From NCBI GenBank assembly GCA_035527095.1, contig DATLBC010000138.1, positions 1 to 64,000 of the forward strand: a stretch of 64,000 bases of DNA, written 5' to 3'. The translations under genes and the position numbers were made by a program. Positions 17,351 through 26,424 of the stretch are shown here, one piece after another. The stretch's first letter is position 1. Each line of letters begins with the position of its first letter. The stretch comes from Sva-07 sp035527095 (GTDB taxonomy: Bacteria; Actinomycetota; Acidimicrobiia; Acidimicrobiales; Ilumatobacteraceae). Under the pieces are notes generated by a model. The model searched no databases. It saw nothing but the letters and a program-made list of their open reading frames with translations, and was not told the origin of the DNA.

Positions 17351-19837
17351 TCAGCCGATGGTGACGAGGCCCGTGTCGAACGGACCTCGCAGATACGGAT
17401 GTGTCGGCATCGCGCGAGCGGCAACACCCCAGCGTCCGGCGCGGTCGGGGGTGAACGACGAGCGGAAGTGCCCGTGGTCATCGGCGACCATCGGGAGCAC
17501 GCTCAGCAGCCCTTCGTCGAATGATCCGTCCGCCAGCAGCGGGCCGTGGAGCAACTGCACGACGACAGCGTTGCGATCGAGCGCTCCCGTTTCGAGCTCG
17601 GCGACGACGTCGACGGGCGTGCCGGCAGCGCCGCCATCGAGACCCGAAATCTCATCGAGCAGGGTCACCCTCACGGCGGACCACTTCGAGGTGACGTCGT
17701 GCTTCCACGCCGCGAGCTCTTTGGCAGGCTGGCCCGCGTCGGCAGTCATGGTGTTCGTGCCGATCGCCGCCGGTTCGTAGAACGTGGTCACGTAGTCGCG
17801 CACCATGCGGCCGGCGATGACCTTCCAACCGAGGGTCGCCCAGTTGGTCTTGATCTTCTCGATCCATCCGTGGGGGAGCCCGTCGTCGGCGCGCGTGTAA
17901 AACAACGGCACGATCTCGTTCTCGATCGCTTCGAACGCCGCGTTGGCCTCGCGATGGTCGCGACGGTCGAGGTCGGGATCGTCGTCGAACGACGCGATGT
18001 CGAAGCCGTTGTTGCCGTCGGACATCTCGTCCCACCATCCGTCGCGGATCGAGCAGTTGAGTCCGCCGTTGAGCGCCGCCTTCATTCCCGAGGTGCCGCA
18101 GGCCTCCATCGGTCGGCGCGGCGTGTTCAGCCAGACGTCGCAACCGTGATACATCGTGCGTGCGATTCCGATGTCGTAGTCGGGGATGAACACGAATCGG
18201 TGGCCGACGTCGGCATCGCGGGTCAGGCGATCGATTTCACGGATCAGCGCCTTGCCGGGTTCGTCGGCGGGGTGCGCCTTGCCGGCGAAGACGAACTGAA
18301 CCGGTCGGTCGGCGTCGAGCAGGAGGCCGCGGAGTCGATCGAGCTGCTCGAGCAGCAGTGTCGAACGCTTGTAGGTGGCGAAACGCCGTGCGAATCCGAT
18401 CGTCAGCACTCCCGGATCGAGCAGCGAACCGCCGAGCCGTTCACGCACGAGATCGACGAGTTCGCGGCGGCCTTCGTTGCGCACATCCCAGATCTCGCGA
18501 TGATCGAGATGCCGGACGCGCTCCCAATCGCCCTCGTCGGCCAGGTGCCACTCGTCGCCGATCATCTGCGAGAGCAGCTCGTCGACGCGGTCGCTCACCC
18601 AGGAACGAGCGTGGACGCCGTTGGTGACGTGCCCGATCGGCACTTCGGTGGTGGGGAGACCGGGCCAGAGGTCGCCGAACATGTCGCGTGAGACCTCGCC
18701 GTGCAGTCGGGCGACCCCGTTCGAGTATGCGGCCAGGCGCAGACCCATGATCGCCATGTTGAACTTGTCGTGCTCGGTCTCGCTCTGTCCGACCGCGATC
18801 AGTCGGTCGACGGTGACGCCGCAATCGGCGGCGAACGTCGTGAAGTACTGCTCGAACAGCTCGCGCGGGAAACGATCGATACCGGCGGGCACCGGCGTGT
18901 GGGTGGTGAACAGACTGCCTGCTCGCACCGCCTCGATCGCCTCGTCGAAGCCCAGACCCTTGTCGATCCACTCACGGATCCGTTCGAGTCCGAGGAAGCC
19001 TGCGTGGCCTTCGTTGGTGTGGAACACCTGCGGGTGGATGTCGAGCGCCCGCAGTGCCCGAACCCCGCCGATCCCGAGGATGATTTCCTGGCGCAGGCGG
19101 TGCTGCTCGTCGCCGCCGTAGAGGCGGTCGGTGATGGCGACTGCTTCCGGTGGGTTCGATGGGACGTTGGTGTCGAGCAGATAGAGCCGGATTCTTCCGA
19201 CGTCCGCCCGCCATACGCGGACGGTGACGGGAACATCGGCGAGGTCGACGATGACCTCGACGCCGGTCGGGTGCAGCCCGAGTGCGTCGGGGTCGATGCG
19301 TTCGTTGCGCTCGCGCTGCCAGCCGTCGTTGTCGAGCAGTTGATGAAAGTACCCCTCGGCGTAGAGAAGGCCGACGCCCACCAGCGGAATGCCGAGGTCG
19401 GACGACGCCTTCAAGTGGTCGCCGGCGAGCACGCCGAGGCCACCGGAGTACTGCGGAACGGCCTCGGTGATGCCGAACTCGGGGGAGAAGTACGCAACCG
19501 ACTCGAGCGACGTGTCGCCGTCGGCGGCCCGCCGTGAGAACCAGCTCGACCCGTCGAGCGCCTCATCGAGGCGTTGCTGGGCTCGGTCGAGCTGCTCGAC
19601 GAACTGCTCGTCTTCGGCCAGCATCGTCCAGCAGGCGGGTGACGTGCGGCGAACCAGGTCGACCGGATGCTGGCCGGTGTCGCGCCACGAACGACCGTCG
19701 ATCGTGCCGTCGAGGCGGTCGAACAGGCGAGCCAGCTGTCGATCCCAGGCCCAGTGCAGGTTGGAGGCCAACGATTCCATCGCACGGAGCGATTCGGGCA
19801 CGTTGCTGACGACGGTGAAATGACGAACGGGGCGCAT
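17351..19837 (-). CDS. glgP: alpha-glucan (glycogen) phosphorylase
   Basis: The enzyme releases glucose-1-phosphate from glycogen-type glucans. The 828-residue product belongs to the GT35 subgroup typical of actinobacteria and Thermotoga: PQYSGGLGVLAGDHLKASSD near residue 130, HTNEGHAGFL near 270 and the pyridoxal-phosphate site EACGTSGMKAALNGGLN near residue 575. The start is at 19837, with TATCGT (19847-19852, minus strand) nine bases upstream. It is followed upstream on the same strand by the glucan synthase gene, 86 bases away. Confidence 0.95.
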   Translation of the reverse strand: MRPVRHFTVVSNVPESLRAMESLASNLHWAWDRQLARLFDRLDGTIDGRSWRDTGQHPVDLVRRTSPACWTMLAEDEQFVEQLDRAQQRLDEALDGSSWFSRRAADGDTSLESVAYFSPEFGITEAVPQYSGGLGVLAGDHLKASSDLGIPLVGVGLLYAEGYFHQLLDNDGWQRERNERIDPDALGLHPTGVEVIVDLADVPVTVRVWRADVGRIRLYLLDTNVPSNPPEAVAITDRLYGGDEQHRLRQEIILGIGGVRALRALDIHPQVFHTNEGHAGFLGLERIREWIDKGLGFDEAIEAVRAGSLFTTHTPVPAGIDRFPRELFEQYFTTFAADCGVTVDRLIAVGQSETEHDKFNMAIMGLRLAAYSNGVARLHGEVSRDMFGDLWPGLPTTEVPIGHVTNGVHARSWVSDRVDELLSQMIGDEWHLADEGDWERVRHLDHREIWDVRNEGRRELVDLVRERLGGSLLDPGVLTIGFARRFATYKRSTLLLEQLDRLRGLLLDADRPVQFVFAGKAHPADEPGKALIREIDRLTRDADVGHRFVFIPDYDIGIARTMYHGCDVWLNTPRRPMEACGTSGMKAALNGGLNCSIRDGWWDEMSDGNNGFDIASFDDDPDLDRRDHREANAAFEAIENEIVPLFYTRADDGLPHGWIEKIKTNWATLGWKVIAGRMVRDYVTTFYEPAAIGTNTMTADAGQPAKELAAWKHDVTSKWSAVRVTLLDEISGLDGGAAGTPVDVVAELETGALDRNAVVVQLLHGPLLADGSFDEGLLSVLPMVADDHGHFRSSFTPDRAGRWGVAARAMPTHPYLRGPFDTGLVTIG

Positions 19838-19846
19838 CGAACGGTG

Positions 19847-19852
19847 ACGATA
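19847..19852 (-). promoter_or_regulatory. -10 hexamer for glgP
   Basis: TATCGT on the minus strand is nine bases before the glgP ATG, so glgP probably has its own promoter apart from the upstream synthase gene. Confidence 0.35.
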
Positions 19853-19923
19853 CCGACTCGGCGGTTGGCTCTCGGCGGCCCGTGATGTTCGTTCATCTTC
19901 CCGTCACCAACCGCAGCGGGCGA

Positions 19924-21117
19924 TCAGGTCGTCAGCACCGGGCCCGCTGCAACGACGTCCTCGTACAGATCCGACGTGGTCCGGGCGATGGCCGCCCAGG
20001 CGTACTTGCGTTCCACCAGTGCGCGGGCGTTGGCGACCAGGAGGGTGGCCAGTTCGTGATTGGTCAGCACCTGCTCGATCGCGTCCGCGAGATCATCTGG
20101 ATTACCCGGCTCGAAGGTGACACCGGCGTTGGTGCCTGTGATCAGTTCGGCGAGGCCACCGGTGCGAGCGACGATCAGCGGAGCGCCAGCCGCGAGCGCT
20201 TCGAGCGCCACGATACCGAACGGCTCGTAGAGCGATGGGATGACCACGCATCCGGCTCGGTGCACCAGTTGGCGGAGATCGGCATCGTCCAGGTAGCCGG
20301 GCAGCTCGACGATGTCGCTGACCCCTTCGACATCGACCTGAGTCTGCAGTTCGGGCAGGTAGCTGCCACGGCCGGCGATCACGCCGCTGACGTCCGGCAC
20401 CCGGCGGCGGAGCTCGTGCATCGCCCGCGTGAGCACCTGGAAGCCCTTCTCATACTGCACCCGACCCCATGACACGACCAACGGTTGTCGCGGTCCCGTT
20501 GGTGTGCTCGGCGTGTTCGCCGCCCGCCACTGCGCGGGGTCGATGCCGTTCGGGATGTGCACGACATGATCCTGGGCGAGTTCGAACCCGGTGATCAATT
20601 GCTCGACGATGAACCGGGTCGGCGAGATCATTCGGTCGGCCTCAAAGGCCAGCCACCACTCGATCGAATTGATGTCGGTGGGGTGCCCGAGCGGCAGCTG
20701 GCCGCCGTGACGGACCCGTTCCGTGCCGTGCATCGTCAGCACGAACGGCACGTTGTAGCGGTGGGCGAGCGAGTCGGCGGCCCAGCCGAGCTGCCAGTCG
20801 TGGCCATGGACGAGGTCGGGTCGCCAGCCTTCCAGTTCCCCCTCGAATCGGCTGCCGAGCTTCGTGATCGCATGGTTCGCCGACGCGATTCGGGTGACCT
20901 CTTCCGACGGTGGAAGCCACGGCAGATCGACCAGCGCCCGCCGGACGCGGACCTGATCGGGCGACTTCGCCGCCAGTTCGGCAGGACGATCTGCGACGGT
21001 GAGGATGACGACATCGTGGCCGGCTTGCGCCAGTGCGGTGCCGAGTCCTGAGACGTGTGCGGCGATGCCGCCCGTCGAACGCGGCGGGAACTCCCACGAC
21101 AGCATCAAGACACGCAC
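19924..21117 (-). CDS. GT4-type glycogen/maltose-1-phosphate synthase
   Basis: A 397-residue retaining glycosyltransferase of the GT4 family. It starts with the glycogen-synthase-like MLSWEFPPRSTGGIAAHVS, contains GHDWQ near residue 98, the donor-binding GRVQYEKGF near residue 217 and the E-x7-E motif in YEPFGIVALEALAAG near 300. Actinobacterial enzymes of this type (GlgM/GlgA) use ADP-glucose to extend glucan or form maltose-1-phosphate; the actual acceptor cannot be read from sequence. The GTG start follows TACGGT (21126-21131) by eight bases. It diverges from glgB. Confidence 0.85.
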   Translation of the reverse strand: MRVLMLSWEFPPRSTGGIAAHVSGLGTALAQAGHDVVILTVADRPAELAAKSPDQVRVRRALVDLPWLPPSEEVTRIASANHAITKLGSRFEGELEGWRPDLVHGHDWQLGWAADSLAHRYNVPFVLTMHGTERVRHGGQLPLGHPTDINSIEWWLAFEADRMISPTRFIVEQLITGFELAQDHVVHIPNGIDPAQWRAANTPSTPTGPRQPLVVSWGRVQYEKGFQVLTRAMHELRRRVPDVSGVIAGRGSYLPELQTQVDVEGVSDIVELPGYLDDADLRQLVHRAGCVVIPSLYEPFGIVALEALAAGAPLIVARTGGLAELITGTNAGVTFEPGNPDDLADAIEQVLTNHELATLLVANARALVERKYAWAAIARTTSDLYEDVVAAGPVLTT

Positions 21118-21125
21118 GACCGCAC

Positions 21126-21131
21126 ACCGTA
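21126..21131 (-). promoter_or_regulatory. -10 hexamer for the GT4 glucan synthase
   Basis: TACGGT on the minus strand is eight bases before the GTG at 21117; no ribosome binding site is present. Confidence 0.45.
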
Positions 21132-21196
21132 GTGTCGACCCGCGTGCAGAGCGGCCCGGCAGGGCAGTCCGGTCACGCGGTCGGTGGTGGCGGCCG

Positions 21197-21202
21197 TACC
21201 CT
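21197..21202 (+). promoter_or_regulatory. -10 hexamer for glgB
   Basis: TACCCT lies seven bases before the second of two in-frame ATGs, at 21210. This spacing favours 21210 over 21204 as the glgB start. Confidence 0.5.
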
Positions 21203-21209
21203 GATGGCG

Positions 21210-23117
21210 ATGGCCAACGTCGCCCGACCGATCGGCGAGCTCGACCTGCACCTGTTCGGCGAGGGCACGCACCGCCGCCTGTGGGAGCTCCTCGGCCCGC
21301 AACCGCTCCATGTCGACGCCGACGGTTCGGTCTCGGGGGTCCGGTTCGCGGTGTGGGCGCCGAACGCAGCGTCGGTCGCGGTCGTCGGCGACTGGAACGA
21401 CTGGACTCCGCAGGCATTGGGCCGGGTCGAGGCCGGGGTTCCAACGGGGATCTGGTCGGCTTCGGTGCCCGCTGCCCGCAGCGGGCACCGGTACAAGTTC
21501 GACATCGTTGCGAGCGATCAGCGTGTCGTCCGCAAGGCCGACCCGATGGCGCGGCAGACCGAGCTCCCACCGAGCGACGCCAGCGTGGTTCCCGCGGCCG
21601 GCGGCCACGAATGGGACGACCACGAATGGATGGCCACACGTGCCGGGGTCGTGGGGGCGACGTCGCCGATGCGCGTGTACGAAGTGCACCTCGGATCGTG
21701 GCGCCGCGGCATCGACACGTGGGATCAACTCGCCGCCGAACTCTCCGATCACGTCGCAGCGCTCGGGTTCACTCACGTCGAACTGATGCCGATCGCCGAG
21801 CACCCCTTCGGTGGGTCCTGGGGATACCAGGTGTCGGGTTACTTCGCCCCGACGGCGCGTTTCGGAGACCCCGACGGTGTCCGGCGCTTCGTCGACGCGC
21901 TCCATCAGCGCGGGATCGGCGTCATCGTCGACTGGGTGCCGGCGCACTTCCCGCGAGACGAATGGAGCCTCGGTCGATTCGATGGCACCGCGCTGTACGA
22001 ACATCCCGATCCGCGTCGTGGTGAGCATCCCGACTGGGGCACGTTCGTGTTCGACTACGGCCGCAACGAGGTGCGCAACTTCCTGGTCGCCAACGCCCTG
22101 TACTGGCTCGACGAGTTCCACGTCGACGGGCTGCGCGTCGACGCGGTCGCGTCGATGCTCTATCTCGACTACTCGCGTGGCCCCGATCAGTGGGCGCCGA
22201 ACGACGACGGTGGACGTGAACACAAGGAGGCGGTGGCATTCGTTCGCGAGTTGACCGCAGTCGTCGGCGAGGAGTTCCCGGACGCACTCGTGATCGCCGA
22301 GGAATCGACGTCATGGCCTGGCGTCACCCGATCGGTCGACGCTGGGGGGCTGGGGTTCAGTCACAAATGGAACCTGGGCTGGATGCACGACACGCTCGAT
22401 TACCTGTCGCTCGATCCGGTTCATCGGCGCCACCACCATCACGAGATGACCTTTGCGATGCTGTATGCCTACGACGAGCGCTTCGTGCTGCCGTTGAGCC
22501 ACGACGAGGTCGTGCACGGCAAGGGCAGCCTCTTGTCGAAGATGGGAGGTGACGACTGGCAGCGCTTCGCAGCGCTCCGGGCGTTGTTCGCCTGGCAGTG
22601 GGCGCTGCCCGGCTCGCCGCTGGTGTTCATGGGGTCGGAACTCGCCCCCTGGGACGAGTGGACCGAACAAGGCGAACTGCCGTGGCACCTGCTCGAGGCA
22701 GCGGATCACCGGGGAATCCACGACCTGCTCGTCCACCTCAATGGCATGGCCGACGCCTGGCCGGCGTTGTGGCGTCGCGACCTCGATCCTGGCGGATTCC
22801 AATGGCTCGACGCCGACGACGCCGACCACTCGATGTTTGCATTCGTCCGCTGGGACCTCGACGGTGCCGCTGCGGTCGTGTGCCTCGCGAACTTCACCCC
22901 CGAGCCTCGACCGAGCTACCGATTCGGTCTGCCGTGGGCCGGTCGGTGGGAGGTCGTGCTCGACACCGATGCATCGGCGTGGAGCGGCAGCGGGCATCGC
23001 GGCGACGGCACTGCGGTGGCGGCATCGGACGAACCCTGGCAGGCGTGCACGTCGTCAGGGCTGCTCGACGTGGGCCCGATGTCGATGGTGTGGCTCGCCG
23101 CTCGATCGCCCGGCTGA
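21210..23117 (+). CDS. glgB: 1,4-alpha-glucan branching enzyme
   Basis: GlgB introduces alpha-1,6 branches into glycogen. The 635-residue product has an N-terminal CBM48 domain (VRFAVWAPNAASVAVVGDWNDW, about 40-62 in two strands), then the GH13 barrel: ELMPIAEHPFGGSWGYQ, the nucleophile in DGLRVDAVASMLYLDY near residue 310, the acid/base Glu in VIAEESTSWPGV and LPLSHDEVVHGKGS. Compared with E. coli GlgB it lacks the extra N1 domain of about 100 residues. It is divergent from the glucan synthase gene with overlapping regulatory space of about 90 bases. Confidence 0.95.
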   Translation: MANVARPIGELDLHLFGEGTHRRLWELLGPQPLHVDADGSVSGVRFAVWAPNAASVAVVGDWNDWTPQALGRVEAGVPTGIWSASVPAARSGHRYKFDIVASDQRVVRKADPMARQTELPPSDASVVPAAGGHEWDDHEWMATRAGVVGATSPMRVYEVHLGSWRRGIDTWDQLAAELSDHVAALGFTHVELMPIAEHPFGGSWGYQVSGYFAPTARFGDPDGVRRFVDALHQRGIGVIVDWVPAHFPRDEWSLGRFDGTALYEHPDPRRGEHPDWGTFVFDYGRNEVRNFLVANALYWLDEFHVDGLRVDAVASMLYLDYSRGPDQWAPNDDGGREHKEAVAFVRELTAVVGEEFPDALVIAEESTSWPGVTRSVDAGGLGFSHKWNLGWMHDTLDYLSLDPVHRRHHHHEMTFAMLYAYDERFVLPLSHDEVVHGKGSLLSKMGGDDWQRFAALRALFAWQWALPGSPLVFMGSELAPWDEWTEQGELPWHLLEAADHRGIHDLLVHLNGMADAWPALWRRDLDPGGFQWLDADDADHSMFAFVRWDLDGAAAVVCLANFTPEPRPSYRFGLPWAGRWEVVLDTDASAWSGSGHRGDGTAVAASDEPWQACTSSGLLDVGPMSMVWLAARSPG

Positions 23118-23157
23118 CGCCCGCCCTACGAGCGAAGCGTCGACCGGATCGTCGCTG

Positions 23158-24309
23158 TCACGGAGCGATGGTGGTTGTGGCTGTCGGCGTGGCCGGTGGG
23201 GTGGTCGCGACGGTCGTCGGCGCAACCCTGGCAGGTGGCGCTGTCGTTGTCGGCGGTGTCGTGGTCGTGGTTGTGGTCGACGTGGTTGTCGTCGTGGCGT
23301 TGGGGTCGGGCCGGTTGAACGATGGCAGCGATTCGCGCTCGCTGTACTGCTCGGGTTCCTTGCCGTCGTGACCCCAGACGTAGACGCGATCGCCGCGCTC
23401 GACGAGTTCGGGGAACACGTCGGCCAGTGAGTTCGAGATGCGGATGCAGCCGTGCGAGGCGGGCCGGGTGGGCACGTTCTGGGCGCCGTGGATGGCGATG
23501 CCGTAGTTGAAGTACCACGGGTTCTTCATCCCGCCGAGCGGGCTCACCCTGTTGCCGTCGTACGAGCGGCGGAACGAGAACACACCGCCGGGTGATTTCG
23601 CTTCGGCGCAGACTTGCTTCGTGACCGGCTCGGGGTAGGGGTTGCCGTTCTCGTCGGTGTCGTATGTGGCCGTCTCGCAGAACGTCGCCGGGTCGCCGTC
23701 GGCGTCCAGCTCTCCGGAGGAGATGTGGGAGATGAAGATCGGGTCGTTGTCGCGGAACACCGCCATCACCTGTTGGGGGAGGTAGATCTCGACGTGTGTG
23801 CCGGGACCGGGTCGTCGTGGCACGAACCTGACCCTCGGGTCGGCCATCTGTTGCCAGACCTCTTCGGTCACGGCTGTCTGGTCGTTCCGGGCGGCGAACT
23901 CCTCCCAGGCCTCGTTGCCGATCAACTTCTTGAACGCCCAGACGGCTTGTTGGGTTCCTGTGCCGAACTGGCCATCGGTCGGCCCGGGTTGGAAACCCAG
24001 CTCGGTGAGACGCTCCTGGACCCGGCGAACGTCCTCGCCAGTCGATCCTTGTGCAAGCGGGCCGGCGAGCGGTGCTGCGGCCGGGGGCTGTTCCCCTGCC
24101 GTGGTGGTCACCGGGATGACGATGCCCTCGGGGGTGTCCAGCTCGGGCTCGCCGGTGGTCGCTTGCGTGGTCGGTGCGTCGGCGTCGACGTCGGTGCCAT
24201 TGCCATTGACGAAGACCCCGACGCCGACGACGAGCGCGAGCACGAGACCGGCCGCGATAGCGGGAAACCATGAATTGCTGTCAGTGGAATGGGATCGTTG
24301 CGGATTCAT
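23158..24309 (-). CDS. L,D-transpeptidase with peptidoglycan-binding domain
   Basis: The 383-residue product has an N-terminal membrane anchor or signal (about residues 14-36), a peptidoglycan-binding domain (VRRVQERLTELGF to AVWAFKKL, about 88-130) and a YkuD catalytic domain ending in AIHGAQNVPTRPASHGCIR, with the active Cys in SHGCIR near residue 310. It would form 3-3 cross-links or attach proteins to peptidoglycan outside the membrane. About 40 C-terminal residues are almost only Thr, Ala and Pro, a low-complexity wall-spanning tail. The start at 24309 is the ATG nearest the anchor; no clear promoter or ribosome site is seen. Confidence 0.9.
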   Translation of the reverse strand: MNPQRSHSTDSNSWFPAIAAGLVLALVVGVGVFVNGNGTDVDADAPTTQATTGEPELDTPEGIVIPVTTTAGEQPPAAAPLAGPLAQGSTGEDVRRVQERLTELGFQPGPTDGQFGTGTQQAVWAFKKLIGNEAWEEFAARNDQTAVTEEVWQQMADPRVRFVPRRPGPGTHVEIYLPQQVMAVFRDNDPIFISHISSGELDADGDPATFCETATYDTDENGNPYPEPVTKQVCAEAKSPGGVFSFRRSYDGNRVSPLGGMKNPWYFNYGIAIHGAQNVPTRPASHGCIRISNSLADVFPELVERGDRVYVWGHDGKEPEQYSERESLPSFNRPDPNATTTTTSTTTTTTTPPTTTAPPARVAPTTVATTPPATPTATTTIAP

Positions 24310-24370
24310 TGAGGGGGTGGTTGGCAGAGGGGTGAACGGATGGGGGTGTGCAGTCGACGCGCTGGACCGG

Positions 24371-25360
24371 TCAGGCCGACGCCGCGACCGAACGCAGCGC
24401 ATCGCAGGCTTGCTCGGGCGGAATGATGTTGATCATCACGCCGGTCCCTCGTTCGAAGCCGGCCTGGGTGACCAGGTTCGGCCAGATGTGGATGTGCCAG
24501 TGGTACTGGCCGGTGTGCTGGTGCGGTGCCGTGTGGAATCCGAGGTTGAACGCGACGTCTCCGAGCGCGGCATTGAGGTGGCCGAGGGCGTCACGCAATG
24601 CTCGCCCGACCGACTCGAGGCTGGAGTTGGGGGCGTCTTGGAGGTGTGGCTCATGATGCCGCGGCACGATCAGGAGTTCGTAGGGAGCTCCGCTCCAATA
24701 CGGCGTGATGACGGCCACGTCATCGTTGGCGAACACCACCCGCTCGTCGGCGGCCAGTTCGGCCTCGACGGTGGTGCACAGCAGGCAGCCACCGGCGAAA
24801 CGGGCAAAGGCCCGCTCCTCGTCGAGGATCTCGCCGGGGACGAAGGGCAGTCCGAGGATCTGGCCGTGAGGGTGCGCGACGGAGGCGCCTGCCTCGCGTC
24901 CGTGGTTGACGATGGCCTGGGTGTAGCGAACCTGTGGAGTGGCAGCGTGGTCGGCGAAGCGGTCGCGGAGCACCCGCATCAGCTGCGCAGCGTGCTCGTC
25001 GTCGAGCAGGTGGAGACCCGAGCGGTGATCGGGGGTGTAGACGAACACTTCGTGGATGCCGCTCGCCTCGGCCATGACGAAGACCGGCCCGAGGTTGTGG
25101 ACTGCGAACGCCTCTTCGCCGTCGAACGCCGGATAGCGGTTGGGGATCACTCGCATCGACCAGGTGCCGTCGTGGTCGACGGTTTCGAGGGCGGGTGGCG
25201 TCGATTCCTCGTGGCCAGGACAGAACGGACACGGCCGGGACGGATCGTCGTTGACACCGCTGTCGCGCGGTGCGAAATCGTTCGGACGCTCGGCCCGCTC
25301 CGCAACGATGGTCACCCACCGACCGTTGAGTGGGTTCAAACGCATCTGGCTCATTGTCAT
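24371..25360 (-). CDS. galT: galactose-1-phosphate uridylyltransferase
   Basis: GalT exchanges UMP between UDP-glucose and galactose-1-phosphate. The 329-residue product has RPNDFAPR near residue 25, the zinc-type CPFCPGHE, the nucleophile-bearing GASVAHPHGQILGLP near residue 160 and a second-half HxHxxI segment (YHWHIHIWP). No other Leloir gene is adjacent, so it may also act on other sugar phosphates. A start at 25354, six bases in, is equally possible; TATCCT lies 4 and 10 bases before the two ATGs. Confidence 0.9.
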   Translation of the reverse strand: MTMSQMRLNPLNGRWVTIVAERAERPNDFAPRDSGVNDDPSRPCPFCPGHEESTPPALETVDHDGTWSMRVIPNRYPAFDGEEAFAVHNLGPVFVMAEASGIHEVFVYTPDHRSGLHLLDDEHAAQLMRVLRDRFADHAATPQVRYTQAIVNHGREAGASVAHPHGQILGLPFVPGEILDEERAFARFAGGCLLCTTVEAELAADERVVFANDDVAVITPYWSGAPYELLIVPRHHEPHLQDAPNSSLESVGRALRDALGHLNAALGDVAFNLGFHTAPHQHTGQYHWHIHIWPNLVTQAGFERGTGVMINIIPPEQACDALRSVAASA

Positions 25361-25411
25361 GTCAAGGATACGGCCATCGGGGCCTGGTTATGTGGCACTG
25401 TGACCAACCAA

Positions 25412-26386
25412 TCAGGATGGTTGGTCGTTCGGCCGCGTTTCCGGGGTGGCGGCGTCGAGTATCGGTCCGGGCGGCGCCTCGTCAGGGGCCTCGTGTTGCT
25501 GTTGTGCCAGCAGGAGCGCGTGGCGGCGATCGAGGCGGTTCTGGTTCCATCGATGCAGACCCCAGCCGATCAAGGACCCGACGCCGAACGCGACGAGTCC
25601 TCCAATGCCATCGAGCCAGTAATGGTTGCCGGTGACGACGATGCAGAACAGCGTGGCCGCGGGATACAGCAGCACGAGTGCCTTGACCCACTTGCGTCGC
25701 AGGAGTGGCCAGACCGCGATCGCGCACCAGGTCGACCAGCCGATGTGGAGACTGGGCATCGCGGCGTACTGGTTCGAGATCGACGCCATCGTTTCGGAGT
25801 CGAACGACCATGGACCGCCGTACTCGGCGAGAGTGTCGACGAAGCCCCAACCACCTTCCGGTCGTAGGTCGCTCTCGATGCACGCGCCGCCATAGCTGAT
25901 CCGGGCGTCGGTCGCCTCAGCGATCGCGGCGGGGATGGGGCACGGCTCGTCGAGGAGGCGTGGCGGCATCAGAGGGAACCACGCGAAGCCGATGATCGCC
26001 AGTGCCGTCATGGCCGCGAGCGAGTTGCGCCACTGGGGAAAGACATCGGCCCGTTTGAGGTACAGCAGGACGAACACGCCCAGCGTGACGATGAAGTGGG
26101 CGGTGCCGTAGTAGGTGTTCCAGAACTGGATGAACCATCGGTAGGGAAGGAACCACGACTGGACCGTCTGCTCGTGGAACAGGTTCAGGTTCAGTTCCCA
26201 CCGGATGATGCGTTCGGCGTTCGTGAAGGCCTGCTCGGGGACGCCGTCGGCGGCGATCTTGTTGGATCCGAACAGGTTGCGCGTCCATGAGTAGATCGCG
26301 TAGAAGAGCGCGACGATGAACGCTTCTTTCCACCAGTGCGTCCGGTGTTCGCGAACCGGTGCCGGGGGTGCGTCGGCCACCTGCAT
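25412..26386 (-). CDS. PAP2/inositolphosphotransferase-like membrane protein
   Basis: A 324-residue polytopic protein with about six membrane segments. The active-site pattern of the PAP2/Aur1-type family is visible: YAAMPSLHIGWS near residue 215 and VVTGNHYWLDGIGG near residue 262, supplying the two His and the Asp. Such enzymes hydrolyse or transfer phospholipid head groups (for example inositol phosphate). The tail is cytosolic and charged. It diverges from the TPP-enzyme gene; TACAGT (26396-26401) is nine bases before its ATG. Confidence 0.85.
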   Translation of the reverse strand: MQVADAPPAPVREHRTHWWKEAFIVALFYAIYSWTRNLFGSNKIAADGVPEQAFTNAERIIRWELNLNLFHEQTVQSWFLPYRWFIQFWNTYYGTAHFIVTLGVFVLLYLKRADVFPQWRNSLAAMTALAIIGFAWFPLMPPRLLDEPCPIPAAIAEATDARISYGGACIESDLRPEGGWGFVDTLAEYGGPWSFDSETMASISNQYAAMPSLHIGWSTWCAIAVWPLLRRKWVKALVLLYPAATLFCIVVTGNHYWLDGIGGLVAFGVGSLIGWGLHRWNQNRLDRRHALLLAQQQHEAPDEAPPGPILDAATPETRPNDQPS

Positions 26387-26395
26387 CGACTTCGT

Positions 26396-26416
26396 ACTGT
26401 AGGCGCGCGTTACGGT
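26396..26416. promoter_or_regulatory. divergent -10 elements of the PAP2 and TPP-enzyme genes
   Basis: Minus-strand TACAGT (26396-26401) is nine bases before the ATG at 26386; plus-strand TACGGT (26411-26416) is eight bases before the ATG at 26425. The two start codons are only 38 bases apart. Confidence 0.45.
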
Positions 26417-26424
26417 CTTGTGAC

